Shown piece by piece: positions 11,647 through 21,205 of a DNA stretch of 64,000 nucleotides (positions are counted from its first letter, which is position 1; every line of letters begins with the position of its first letter). This DNA comes from Heterodera schachtii. Taxonomy: Eukaryota; Nematoda; Chromadorea; Rhabditida; Heteroderidae. The notes beneath the pieces were generated by a model. The model did not search any database. It saw only the letters and a list, made by a program, of their open reading frames with translations, and was not told the origin of the DNA. The translations under genes and the position numbers were made by a program. The stretch lies in NCBI GenBank assembly GCA_023374025.1, contig SIJG01000076.1, forward strand, positions 352,552 through 416,551. Reading direction: 5' to 3'.

Positions 11647-11844
11647 TAGGGCTGTGACTTTTAGGTTTTAACTATTTTTTTTGCTCAATTGTTTTGAAGA
11701 AAGGAGCTCAAAAAACGCATTTCTGCGTTGAAATTTTCGATTTTGATGTAACTATTGGTCACTAGAAATCACTATTTTGGCATTTTTGCTCACTATTTTA
11801 GTTAACTATTTCGAGATTTTTGGTCAGTAAAAGTCACAGCCCTA
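11647..11844. mobile_element. 198-bp hAT-like MITE
   Basis: Ends TAGGGCTGTGACTTTTAG and CAGTAAAAGTCACAGCCCTA are inverted. Exact 8-bp duplication GTGATAAT lies at 11639-11646 and 11845-11852. The inner box CTCAAAAAACGCATTTCTGC recurs at 14062, left of the composite element at 14.1 kb. Confidence 0.9.
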
Positions 11845-11929
11845 GTGATAATATCGTAATTTAAATTTCTCTTTTGGCAATATGTATTATAGTTTGGTTT
11901 GTACCCTACCCCCCCCCCCCATTTCTGGC

Positions 11930-12840
11930 TTAAATGAAAAGTCATATAAAGCACCTTTTTTTCTGGAGTTGTCTGAGTCGCTGATCATGAATCTAACATC
12001 CTTTTCGACCAAATTTGAATCCCGAACACGAATTCGAACAAAAAGTCGAAAATCCAATTTTCGAATTAACATTTTTGGTTCAAAATCGGTTTAATGATCT
12101 TAAGCTTGTTCGTTTTCAGAATGTTTCCGTGCATTTAAACCATTTTTAGACGAAAAATGTTAAATCCTCTCTTTTTGGTTCTAGTGCAGAATACGCGTCC
12201 CATGGACTTTTACGCGTCCCATGAACTTTTAAGCGTCCCATGGTTTTTTAAGCGTCCCATTGAATTTCTACGCGTCCCAAGAGTTTTTACGCGTCCCATA
12301 AAATTATTACGCGTCCCATGAAAGTTTACGCGTTCTATGGATTTTTTTAATTTTGAGAATACTTTCTTTTCTATCTTTCAATTAGAAAAAGTACAATAGA
12401 CATTAAGTACTTGATGAAAATCATAGACAAAATCAATGATTTTACAAAATCGGAGCTCGAATTCGTGATCACCGCATTTGTTTACCCTAGAAAAAGTTAA
12501 AAGAAAATTGTTATCTCTTTTTCCTGTCGGGACACCAATTCCGAAGGATTACCCGATTTTGGACATAGGCGCAAATGTCTGGACACGCTTTGCCAAGCAT
12601 GGGCTATCCGGATGGAAACCAAAGTTAAAAAAATTGGTTAATTGTAAAAAAGAAAAAATCCTATTGATGAAGTTCATTGGACGCATAAAAAATTACGGGA
12701 CGCATAAAAAACCATGGGACGCGTAAAAGTCCATGCGACGCGTATTCTGCACTAGAACCTTCTTTTTTATGATTTTTTGTTCAATGGGTTCGGAAATCTG
12801 AATTTGTTAAAATAAATGTCAGTTTCGTGATTAGGGCGCA
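11930..12840. mobile_element. Foldback enclosing an ACGCGTCCCAT-array element
   Basis: The outer arms (11960-12110 and 12770-12840) belong to the TTCGAACAAAAA family. Inside, 12177-12759 has inverted ends GGTTCTAGTGCAGAATACGC and GCGTATTCTGCACTAGAACC. Its left arm repeats ACGCGTCCCAT about eight times (12192-12340) at spacings of 16-20 bp; the right arm carries the inverse (12680-12745). Candidate duplications CTCTTTTT and TTCTTTTT match 7 of 8. The centre (12390-12550) holds a one-armed fragment of the GGTCCCGACG family and GACATAGGCGCAAATGTC (12562), seen also at 22.97 and 25.56 kb. No gene. Confidence 0.65.
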
Positions 12841-13059
12841 CAGAAACAATATTCATGACCAGAAAACCGCAAATTTTGTATTTTTCCCATAGTTTTTGAG
12901 CAGGTTTTAATTAAAACCTCCGAATAGGCACAAAACAATTTCTTACAAAAATGGAAGCTCTAAGTTTAATCAGAAAGAGATTATCCACCCACTAACATTA
13001 CTTATTTATCCTAAATTACTTCTAATTTATTTTTCATCATTTCTAATTATTTTCGTTTT

Positions 13060-13650
13060 AGCAAAAAACATAGTTCGTATTTGTTTCAGGGGAATTTTTT
13101 ATTATGACTGCTAATGTTCCAAAGGTTGCTGGCCGAGAGCCGTATATCTTGTGGGGAAAATTCACACCGCAAACAGAGGTTATTAATGGTTTTGCTGCAC
13201 GAATTAAGATTCGTATGTAATTAAGGACGGATACTACTGCGCATTTATTGAAGCAATGCAGACGTTCCAAGGTGGTACCGACGACCAATTCTTTGTGAAC
13301 AACCGCGTGACACTGCGAATCGAACCGCCAAACGACGACGTTGTTCATGGACCTTCGGGATAAGCTGCCGTCTTCTGCGCAATCTTTGATCTCGCATGCA
13401 ATCGGCTCCGCTCTGCCAACACGGTCGTGAGCACAACACTGGAGCGTGGCGAATTGTATGGAGTCAGCGGTTTGCTCATGAAGATCCGCGCTGCTAAGGA
13501 CGCAAAGTGAAGAAATTTGTGCTTTCAATCGACAACCAATAAGAATGGGAAGAGATAGCAGCAAATGCGCCAGATGAAATCGCAATAGATCTTAAGCCAA
13601 AATTTGTCGAAAATATTAACCAGCTCATTCAAGAGGTACTTGTCTGATAT
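13060..13650 (+). pseudogene. Decayed Lon-protease-like gene, copy 2
   Basis: Frames broken by stops together spell a Lon P domain: NRVTLRIEPPNDDVVHGPSG (catalytic-serine region, usual form PKDGPSAG), AAVFCAIFDLACNRL, NTVVSTTLERGELYGVSG, LLMKIRAAKDAKVKKFVLS (region of the usual GGLKEK catalytic lysine), and a last segment FVENINQLIQEVLV then stop at about 13648. Upstream, 13100-13220 gives VAGREPYILWGKFTPQTE. Stops and shifts lie at about 13217, 13360, 13508 and 13540. It is paralogous to 1230-2171. The serine site is followed directly by a stop, so it cannot work as read. Assignment by motif order only. Confidence 0.5.
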
Positions 13651-14140
13651 TTACTTGCATTTCCACAATCCTTTGTTATTTAATTTTTCGCATCGAATAA
13701 ACATTAGATGGTACGTTATTTTAAAGGAAAAAAATTGGTAGTGTATTAGTAAAATCGAAAGTCTGAGAAAATTGGTAGTGGGTTAGGAATTGGTTGAAAA
13801 CATGAACAAAAATTTATCAGTGTTGAGAATGATTGAAAAAGATCCGGATTGCTCATCAAATAAAATACAAGATTGTGCAGTCCACAACACCACATCTAAT
13901 CAAAATCTGAAAATTTTCGAAATATAACTTTTTTCGTTATTAACCAAATCCAACAATCTTAGTATCATTCGAAAGCTTAACATGTTTAGACGCTAAGCTT
14001 TTGCTTCGTGAATTTCTAGTAAAAAAACTTTTTTTTTGCTCAATTGATTTGAAGAAAGTAGCTCAAAAAACGCATTTCTGCGTTAAAATTTTTCATTTGG
14101 ACGTCATTTTTCGTCACTGGAAATCACTATTTGGAGTTTT
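13651..14140. repeat. Truncated MULE-like and hAT-like repeat pieces
   Basis: 13920-13995 is one arm of the MULE-like family (AACCAAATCCAACAATCTTA then TATCATTCGAAAGC). 14035-14095 is half of the TAGGGCTGTGAC element family (compare 11.7 kb). Both are cut by the composite element that follows. No gene. Confidence 0.55.
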
Positions 14141-14515
14141 GTCGGTGCGCGGACAAAATCCCGCCCCGACAAAATCCCGCCTCAGCCAAAAACGACAAAA
14201 TCCCGCCTCAGCTAAAAACGACAAAATCCCGCCCGACAAAATCCCGCCCCGACAAAATCCCGCCTCAGCCATAAAACGACAAAATCCCGTCTCCACCTAA
14301 AAACGACAAAATCCCGTCCCGACAAAATCCCACCCAACTGAAAAGGCGATAAAATCTCGTTTCCCAAAAAATGTAAAACCCGTCTTTTTAAAAACACCGA
14401 ACATTTAGATTTTTTATTCTAACATAATGAATTCGTAAAAGTGAGGTGCAAAAGATAATTTTGCAACAGAAAATTCGATAAACAAAAAAAATGGTGTACA
14501 AATCTCTCAAATTTG

Positions 14516-14906
14516 TCAATCGTCTCCCGAATCGATATCGCTTTCATTGCTCCTCACATGGTGACCACCAACGAACCCCTGCATCACCAAGCCCAAAAGA
14601 TTGCACACTTCCATCAGTTCTTCATTCGTTCCGAACCTTGCTGTTCCCAAAATTTCGACCACTCGTTGCTCTTTGATAACGTGTTTGGGCCGACGATTTC
14701 TGATTTTGCGTAAGCGTATCGATCGCGCAATGACTATCTGTTTGTCGATGTCCTTGACGAACGCGGCCAAGAAGCACCCAGGCAGCAGCTCGTATTTCTG
14801 CCTCCCGCGGGTCCGCTATCTCATCAGCTACAATGCTATCGTCGGTTAATGCGATGCGTGGTTTCTTCAAATTCAAGTTCCTTTCAAGCTGTTCAGGACG
14901 ACTCAT
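14516..14906 (-). pseudogene. Possible cargo gene with frameshift, unknown function
   Basis: From ATG 14906 one frame reads MSRPEQLERNLNLKKP, RIALTDDSIVADEIADPREA and EIRAAAWVLL, then changes character. The neighbouring frame continues smoothly as AAFVKDIDKQIVIARSIRLR, KIRNRRPKHVIKEQRVVEIL, GTARFGTNEELMEVCNLL and ends SNESDIDSGDD. Together they suggest one protein of about 130 residues, helical and basic in the middle with an acidic tail, broken by a single shift near 14770. I do not recognise it. It is framed by the inverted arrays of 14144-15545, so it may be captured host DNA. A short unmodified protein of 94 residues in the first frame is the alternative. Confidence 0.35.
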
Positions 14907-15410
14907 TTTAACAAAAAATGGCTCGTTGCTAAATTCATTGTAAAGCGCAATTTATCTCATCCGTTCAATCTCTTTCTCACACCATACCGTTCTTCCCTAT
15001 CCATATTCCGTTCCATAAGTCCAACTATTTAATCGGGAGCACTCTCTCGGTAAGGAGTCAGTTGAGCGGCCAGTTAATCGGAGAGCGGAGCCGAGAGCAA
15101 AGCGCGGCAGTATTTAATTGGCCAAGTGTTTACTCCTTCTCGCCCATCCCCGCACGCGTATTAGATCTAGTGGGCGCCCATGGGATTACCAATTTGGGGA
15201 GGTCATTTATCCAGGGCCCGGATTTTGGCTTATTCCTTTTTCCCCCAAATCCAATCCCCAATTTCCCTCGTCCCTTTCCTCATATTCTGGGCTGGACATC
15301 AGCACCTTCACTTCATGAAATAAATGTTCGGTGAATGATTTTTATAAAACAAAACTAAGGAAATTTTTTTACACGTTGGATTTGCGATTTGTTATCGTTT
15401 TGTAACAGTC
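14907..15410. other. Non-repetitive interior of composite element
   Basis: GC-richer than its surroundings. Contains CT-rich tracts (14960-15010) and AGATCTAGTGGGCGCCCATG near 15165. It could be the promoter side of the minus-strand frame ending at 14906, but no element proves this. Confidence 0.3.
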
Positions 15411-15547
15411 GGTGTTTTTAGTCGGGATTTTGTCGTTTTTAGGTGGAGACGGGATTTTGTCTTTTATGGCTGAGGCGGGATTTTGTCGTTTTTGGCTGAG
15501 GCGGGATTTTGTCGGGACGGGCTTTTGTCGGCACACGGCTTTATCCT

Positions 15548-16070
15548 CCAAAGATCTTCATATTATAAAACACTTTTTAAACTGAGATTTGTTTTTTTAA
15601 CAAATGCTAATTGTAAGCAATTTGGCGAATATGAAAAAAGGGATACTTACGTAAATTTATTTAAATGGTATAAAAAATTGTCGAGAAGAGTAAAAGAAAA
15701 AATGAGGTGATGCGTCCATCCATCGTCCGTCATCATTCGCTTTCTTTTCGGCATCATTTCGCTTTTCCTCCGCCGGTCGGAAAAGAGGCGGGCCTTTTGC
15801 TGCTGCTGTGTTGGTGTTGCTCCTGCTGCTGTTGTTGCTGAACCATCTTCTTCCGGCGTTGCTCAAGAACCGCCTGGTGATCGCCTTCAAATCACAATAA
15901 TTTTATCCATTAAAACGCAAAACATTCATTTTTGTTCATGTCAGCACCCTCAAAAGACCCAAGGTATATAAGAGATAAACTTGTCATAGTGATGATTTGT
16001 GTTTATGATTTTACTTCAAAAATTTACGTTTTTAGGGCCTAGAATCGGATTCAAAATTTTTCAGCTGCTT
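15548..16070 (-). pseudogene. Duplicated 3' end of the SAP30BP-like gene
   Basis: Nearly identical to about 7070-7580. The copy of the last exon is 15884-15754, 131 bp like the original 7392-7262, with the acceptor AAG|GCGATCACC and the same stop. The stretch encoding AVLEQRR keeps the same residues despite three synonymous changes (GTG-CTA-GAG-CAG versus GTT-CTT-GAG-CAA). None of the other four exons was found beyond it. The left edge coincides with the end of the composite element. Confidence 0.75.
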
Positions 16071-16845
16071 TCAAAGATATGAGCCTAATTCAAGAAAACA
16101 ATTTAAAAAACAAAAAATTTTAATTAATAATTGAGAGCTGCTTAATCACTTAGAAATAGCTTAAGAATTATCTTCTAAATATCCAGGGCTTTCGAATGGT
16201 ACCATGATTGTTAAGTTTGGCTTACAAATAAAAAAGTTATAGCTTTTTGAACATTGTTGAGACGGAGTTGACATAGCTTTTTGAACATTGTTGAGACGGA
16301 GTTGACATAGCTTTTTGAACATTGTTGAGACGTAATTGACCCCTACCGACCGGTCACCACTTTATTAACTCGTTTAACAATTGACTCAAAAAATACGACA
16401 TCTATCATAGGTCCCCCAGACTTAAAATCGCACAAAAATACTTATAGGTTATCTTAGGTGTTGAAAACGACAACACCATCAAAAAATGCGCAGTTAAGCG
16501 TTTAACCGGTTTTTAAAAATTCCTCAAAAATCGTCCAAAATAATATGTTCAATTCCTTAAAGAACATACACTCTTTCAAAAGCTTTTAAATGATACCAAG
16601 ATTATCCAATTCGTTGGCCAAAAATAAAAAAGTTCAAAAACAGAATTTGCGGAATTTTGCATGATTTACAACTTTTTGATAAAGTTTTACGTGTATCTTT
16701 TTCCAAACCCCTGACCCAATTTGCATTTTCTGACAACTTTGGTAAAGTAACAATTTTAAAACTGTCCTGCACCATTCCTTTTGTTGTATTCTATCAATTA
16801 AAAAAAAAAATTACATTTTTTGAAATCAAGAATTCCAAGCGCAAC
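16071..16845. repeat. MULE-like repeat pieces and 37-bp triplet
   Basis: 16247-16335 holds three tandem copies of a unit of about 37 bp (AGCTTTTTGAACATTGTTGA then GACGGAGTTGACAT). Core boxes CTTTCGAATGGTACCATGAT (16190) and AAATGATACCAAGATTA (16587) flank it. No gene before 16846. Confidence 0.55.
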
Positions 16846-18420
16846 ATGAGCGATTATGACAAATTGAAATTGTCTCCGTCAAAATTGGGCGATCTGCAGA
16901 TCCGTCGAACGAAACGTACAAAAAATGCGCGCATTTACAAACAAATAGCGAATGGAAAAGAAAATTGGTATCCACTTCCGGAGGACCAGCTGCCCGCCGA
17001 GATAACTTCATTCCAACGCATTGAAATAAGGTGTTTTGAAAAAAGCGGTCTAAAAAAGGTCGCCGATTTGATCGTGTGATTTCCCATACCCTATACACAC
17101 GTATGAATCAGACGCAACGCACGAAACATTTTTTTTTGCTGCCATTTAAATATAAATGGTCGGCAATTGGATTTTTTGTAAAAAAAATTCCGATCATTTT
17201 CATCAATTTTGCAGGTACGTCGATTCGGAGGTCATTGCCTTTTTGCAGCGTATCGAAAGATTGTTCAAAGACTGTGGGATTGTTTTGCGAGTTCATATCC
17301 TCCCAAATCAACGACGTAGCTGGAGCATTTTCAAGGACAAAATTTGGCCAATGATCAACAAAAATATCACCGCATTTGTCACGCCATCGACTTGGCTCCC
17401 CCTGCTCCAGCAGAACATCGCGCAAACTGCGCTCATCAATTTCGCCAACCTGCGAATGCTGGAGTACTTCAATGCCCCTCCCAGCCAGGAGGCGATCAAT
17501 TGGCTGCACAATTTGACAACGGACAGGCGGCCGAAGGCGGTGCGCTGTGGGTTGCTTGGCGAACTGGTGGACGATTTCCGAGCGGTACGGTTGTTCGCAT
17601 TTTTTTAGCCACAGACTCCCTCCCACCCATAAAAGCTGATTGAAAATTTATATATTCTTGTTATAGTTCGTTAGCCTGGATTTTTTTCTATTAGACAGCA
17701 AATTTTCAGACAAAGTTATCAAATTTAATATAAGTTATGATTGAATTAGTACTTTTTTCACACAACTTTTTTCGAAAGTTCTAGGCGCTAGCTCGAATTC
17801 CAAGTTTAAAATTTAATGTAACAGTTAAGGAAAATGTATACCTATAAATCACTAGGTTATTTTTAAGCGTTTTGTCGCCGCTTCGTCGCCGACAATTTTC
17901 ATTGTTTTGCTACATTGTGTGCAACCCATCGAACCCTTCCAAATTGACAACGATGTGACCAATGAGCGAATGGAATTGCAACTGTTGACGAATGCCGACC
18001 CCCGCACCACTGCACTTGTCCATCGGCGATTGTTGGTGCGATGTCCGGTCGACCGAAACGTGGAACAGTGGAAGCAATTCGAGCAGAGTGTTCTCAATTG
18101 GGACTCGGCCACTCACCCGCGACTGTACATCCAACTCAATGACGTGCACCTCGGCGAAGAGTAAGTAGGCAGAAAATGGTGGTCCCGGACAATACGACAG
18201 TAAAATACACAAAATTGTAAGAAAATGCCGTCTCCGAAGATGGCAAAATCGGTCACCTTCGGCGACTGCCTTTTCTTATCTTTTAGTGTACCTATTTTTC
18301 TGTCGGATTGTCCACTCACTGTCCATTATCGGAAAACGGTGCCCTGACTCTTCTAATTGTTTTAACACATGCATTTTTTGCAGCATCACAAATGAGGGCG
18401 AAGGCACGAGTAACCAATGA
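16846..18420 (+). CDS. F-box-associated family protein of cyst-nematode type
   Basis: Four exons: 16846-17030, 17215-17584, 17868-18160 and 18384-18420; 885 nt, 294 residues, phases consistent. It follows the block order of a large family I know from cyst nematodes: LGDLQIRR (about residue 15), FQRIEIRYVDSEVIAFLQRI, then IWPMINKNITAF, EAINWLHNL, PKAVRCGLLGEL, QPIEPFQIDNDVTNERMELQ, RRLLVR CPVDRNVEQWKQFE, RLYIQLNDVHLGED and an acidic tail. Relatives usually start with an F-box; no F-box was found here, so either a 5' exon was missed or the domain is lost. Such proteins probably act as substrate adaptors of SCF ubiquitin ligases (inference). An in-frame start upstream at 16657 is possible but reads through poorly conserved sequence. 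Relatives or remnants lie at 51257-52011 and 53104-54500. Confidence 0.75.
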
Positions 18421-19195
18421 GAGGTGATGGAAGAGAATGGCGGGCGGAAGACGACTTTTTTTTTACCGTTTGATCAAATCTTTGTTTTCATTCTCGAAAA
18501 TTCTTTCTATGTCAAACAGAGCATAAAAATATCTTATTTTTTAATGAAATAACGTTAAACACACTAAAAATAACATCGAATTCGCAAATGCTAGCAATTT
18601 TTGTTGTTACGACGGACACAAAATTAGAAATTTAAAATCAACACAAAAAGGAGGTGGGCTGCTGGAACCAATACGAAATCCCAAATCTGGGAGCAGTTAG
18701 TCCCACGCCCCGCGGTCCCCTCCCCCGTATTGTGGCTTTATTGCAGTTCACACGACCATAAAATAATTAGGCAACTTTAATTCACCATAATTTTGTCATT
18801 TTACATCCTAAATTTGAAATTTTTAGCACCTTTTTTCCATTTTAGCACCTATTTTTAAGGGGTTTTTTTGGGGGAGGAATTTCCTCCTCCAGGCTATGGG
18901 CCTGGTAGAGCCCGGTGCAGGCGGGATCTCGCGCGGCATTTCGTATCGCTTTTTTTTAAAATTAAAAAAAAAAGTATAATGCCAATATTTCTTGTAAAAC
19001 AAAGTTTTCGTTGCAAATTTCACACTTGTGAAAATTTTCCCGACTGCTCCTGTCTGCACCGCCGGGTCGGCCTTCACTTCATATTCACTTTATTAACTCT
19101 TTATAAATGACTTAACAAGCTACATTTGGTCAATTTTAGACAAAGTCTGGTAAGATCTCGGATTGCCATTCAAATTAAACTTTTGCTAAAATTCC
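18421..19195. other. Intergenic, nothing recognised
   Basis: AT-rich spacer. 18650-18735 and 18870-18945 are GC-rich patches with short palindromes (GGAGGAATTTCCTCC near 18872) but no exon, RNA gene or target duplication was found. Confidence 0.4.
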
Positions 19196-20708
19196 ATGGA
19201 CGAATCGGCAAAAAAGACGCTAAAACAAATCCCACTGCTGAAAACAAATGCAGGGCCAAGGTAAACAAACAACAAAGTTTACGCATTTTAAAGTCCAAAA
19301 TGAGTTAGGAAAGTGACACATGACAAAATTCATCCAAAAACCTTGCCAAAACACGTGTTTTTTTTAAATTTTGGGTAGGAAACTGTCACGATCATTTATT
19401 GTTGTTAACCCAAATATCGGCAGATATTAAAAAAAAATAATTTTTTGCTTATTGCCAGAGACGGACCCCTTTGGCTTGAACGGTTGAAGGAGGAGTACAA
19501 CAGTTTGATCGCGTTCATTGAGCACAACAAGCAGGGCGATGCCGATTGGTTTCGGCTTGAATCGAGCGCTGATGGCACTCGATGGTAAGTGAATTTGGCA
19601 TGCAAATTGGTGATTTATTGTTAACTTTGTTTTCGTTTTTTCCATGAAATCCTTTGGTTTCCGGGACCGCTGAGCTCGAAAACGACATTGATTTTGTCGG
19701 ACGGATTTTTCGAATTTAATTTTGGTGTGAAAGCGGTTTATATAACGCAGAATCGGTTTTCGACCATTAGTCGTTTCAGCGATGGACTGGAATTCGGAAT
19801 TGATCAGTAGTCGAGCCCAGCAATCCCGAAACATGTTTTCCTGACTTGAATTGAAATGGATAAATTTTGTCAAAAAAGGGAGGGGACGGGCAACAAAACA
19901 GCTATTAACTTTCATTTTGCATGGCACACAATTAAATTGATCCGGTGTTATTTTTTATTTTGGTGCCATTAAATACGCCGGCCGTTTAACGAACCCTTGT
20001 TTTTAAGTAATTTGCTTGGATCTCGATTGTTAAAATGGGAAAATGGCTTTTGTTGATATTTTATGGCATGGAAAACATTCAATTTTTGTTTAGGTTTGGC
20101 AAGTGTTGGACCTACCACAACAAAATCAAATACGAATTCGATGTGGAGTTCGACTGTGCCGATTACATACCCGAAAACTGCCCCAGAAATTGGTGGGTAA
20201 AATTAAAATTGAATTTCATTACTTCTCTTCTGGATTTTCAAATTTTCAGCCCTTCCCGAATTGGACGGAAAAACGGCGAAAATGTACAGAGGAGGCAAAA
20301 TTTGTTTAAGTGCGTTTTTCATTAAAAAAAATTACTGAAAATTCTATTTTTTCCTCGTTTTTTTAGGTGATCACTTCAAGCCATTGTGGGCGAGGTTGGC
20401 AAATTTATTTTTTTTTAAAAACCTAGAAAAATTTAAAAAAAATCTGCGTTGGCCAATTCCAAAAATTTGCTGTCTATGTTTTAAAAGAATTATGACCAAC
20501 AATGGACTCATTGCAATCTTTGGGCCAAAAACTTTCTTGAAATTTTACAAATAGCGACGTTTTTTGAAAGTTAATGACTTCCTCCCAAAATGCTTCCAGA
20601 AATGTGCCAAAGTTTGGCATTGCCCATGCCTTCTCACTTGGCCTTGGCCCATGGATGGCGGTCGAGATTCCCGACCTGATCGAACGTGGCGTGCTCACAC
20701 CAAAATAA
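19196..20708 (+). CDS. UFC1: UFM1-conjugating enzyme 1 (E2), with one-base insertion
   Basis: Six exons: 19196-19260, 19459-19584, 20094-20192, 20250-20309, 20367-20394 and 20600-20708. UFC1 transfers the ubiquitin-like UFM1 from its E1 (UBA5) to the UFL1 ligase, via a thioester on its catalytic cysteine. Visible landmarks: [20 protein letters not shown] at the start; [57 protein letters not shown] with the active cysteine at about residue 115 (human Cys116); [29 protein letters not shown]; and IERGVLTPK at the end. One extra T at 20155 (GAC T GTG CCG) breaks the frame: without it exon 3 ends [12 protein letters not shown], as in the family, and the protein is 161 residues, the normal length. 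Every other position is intact, so an assembly error is likelier than a pseudogene. Confidence 0.92.
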
Positions 20709-21205
20709 ATAAAACATTGCGAAAGGAGTCATCGGGGGGAGGGGGGGGGGGGGTTTCCATTCCATTTTTGTAAAAAACAAAATCATTTTAAAAAAAATCA
20801 AAAATGTTTTATTGTTTTCGAATGGCATAGATAGAGCGTTTAGATGATTTGAATTTTTAAGTCTATCCTAACTAAATTTATTCCTTTAAAATCTCAAAAT
20901 TTTACGAAATATGAAACAATTTTTACATATATTGAAAATGGCTTTCTGCTTTTTCTTGGGTTTATCCAATTATGTGATCATTTGCTGTTTTTTTCACATC
21001 CATTCACTTTTTCCTTCTGTTATCTGCTGATAAATTTTGCATTTATAATAATTGAAAAATAAATGAGCACTTTTTTTGGTTTTCCATTGTCAAAATTTAA
21101 CGACAAATGACGCCGTTTTTAGCGCTAATTTCCTCTATTTAAATTTATTTATTTTTTGATTGCCAATAAAGCATTTGTTGTTTTGGAGAACCCAAATTGG
21201 CAGCG
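20709..21205. other. Intergenic spacer between UFC1 and the zinc-knuckle gene
   Basis: Contains a G-rich run (20733-20753) just 3' of UFC1 and AT-rich sequence. No gene or element recognised. The downstream gene starts about 500 bp beyond the UFC1 stop on the same strand, wider than the usual gap between nematode operon genes. Confidence 0.4.

Larger units (their letters stand above)
14144..15545. mobile_element. Composite element with GACAAAATCCCGCC arms and internal cargo
   Basis: The left arm 14150-14345 repeats GACAAAATCCCGCC and CTCAGCCAAAAAC about nine times. The right arm 15415-15535 carries the same motifs inverted in the same order. The outermost left TTTGGAG matches the inverse of the right CTCCAAA. 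About 1 kb between the arms is non-repetitive and more GC-rich, holding the frame at 14516-14906. No clear target duplication exists: right of 15548 the sequence is the duplicated SAP30BP 3' region, so the end is also a duplication breakpoint. Confidence 0.6.
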
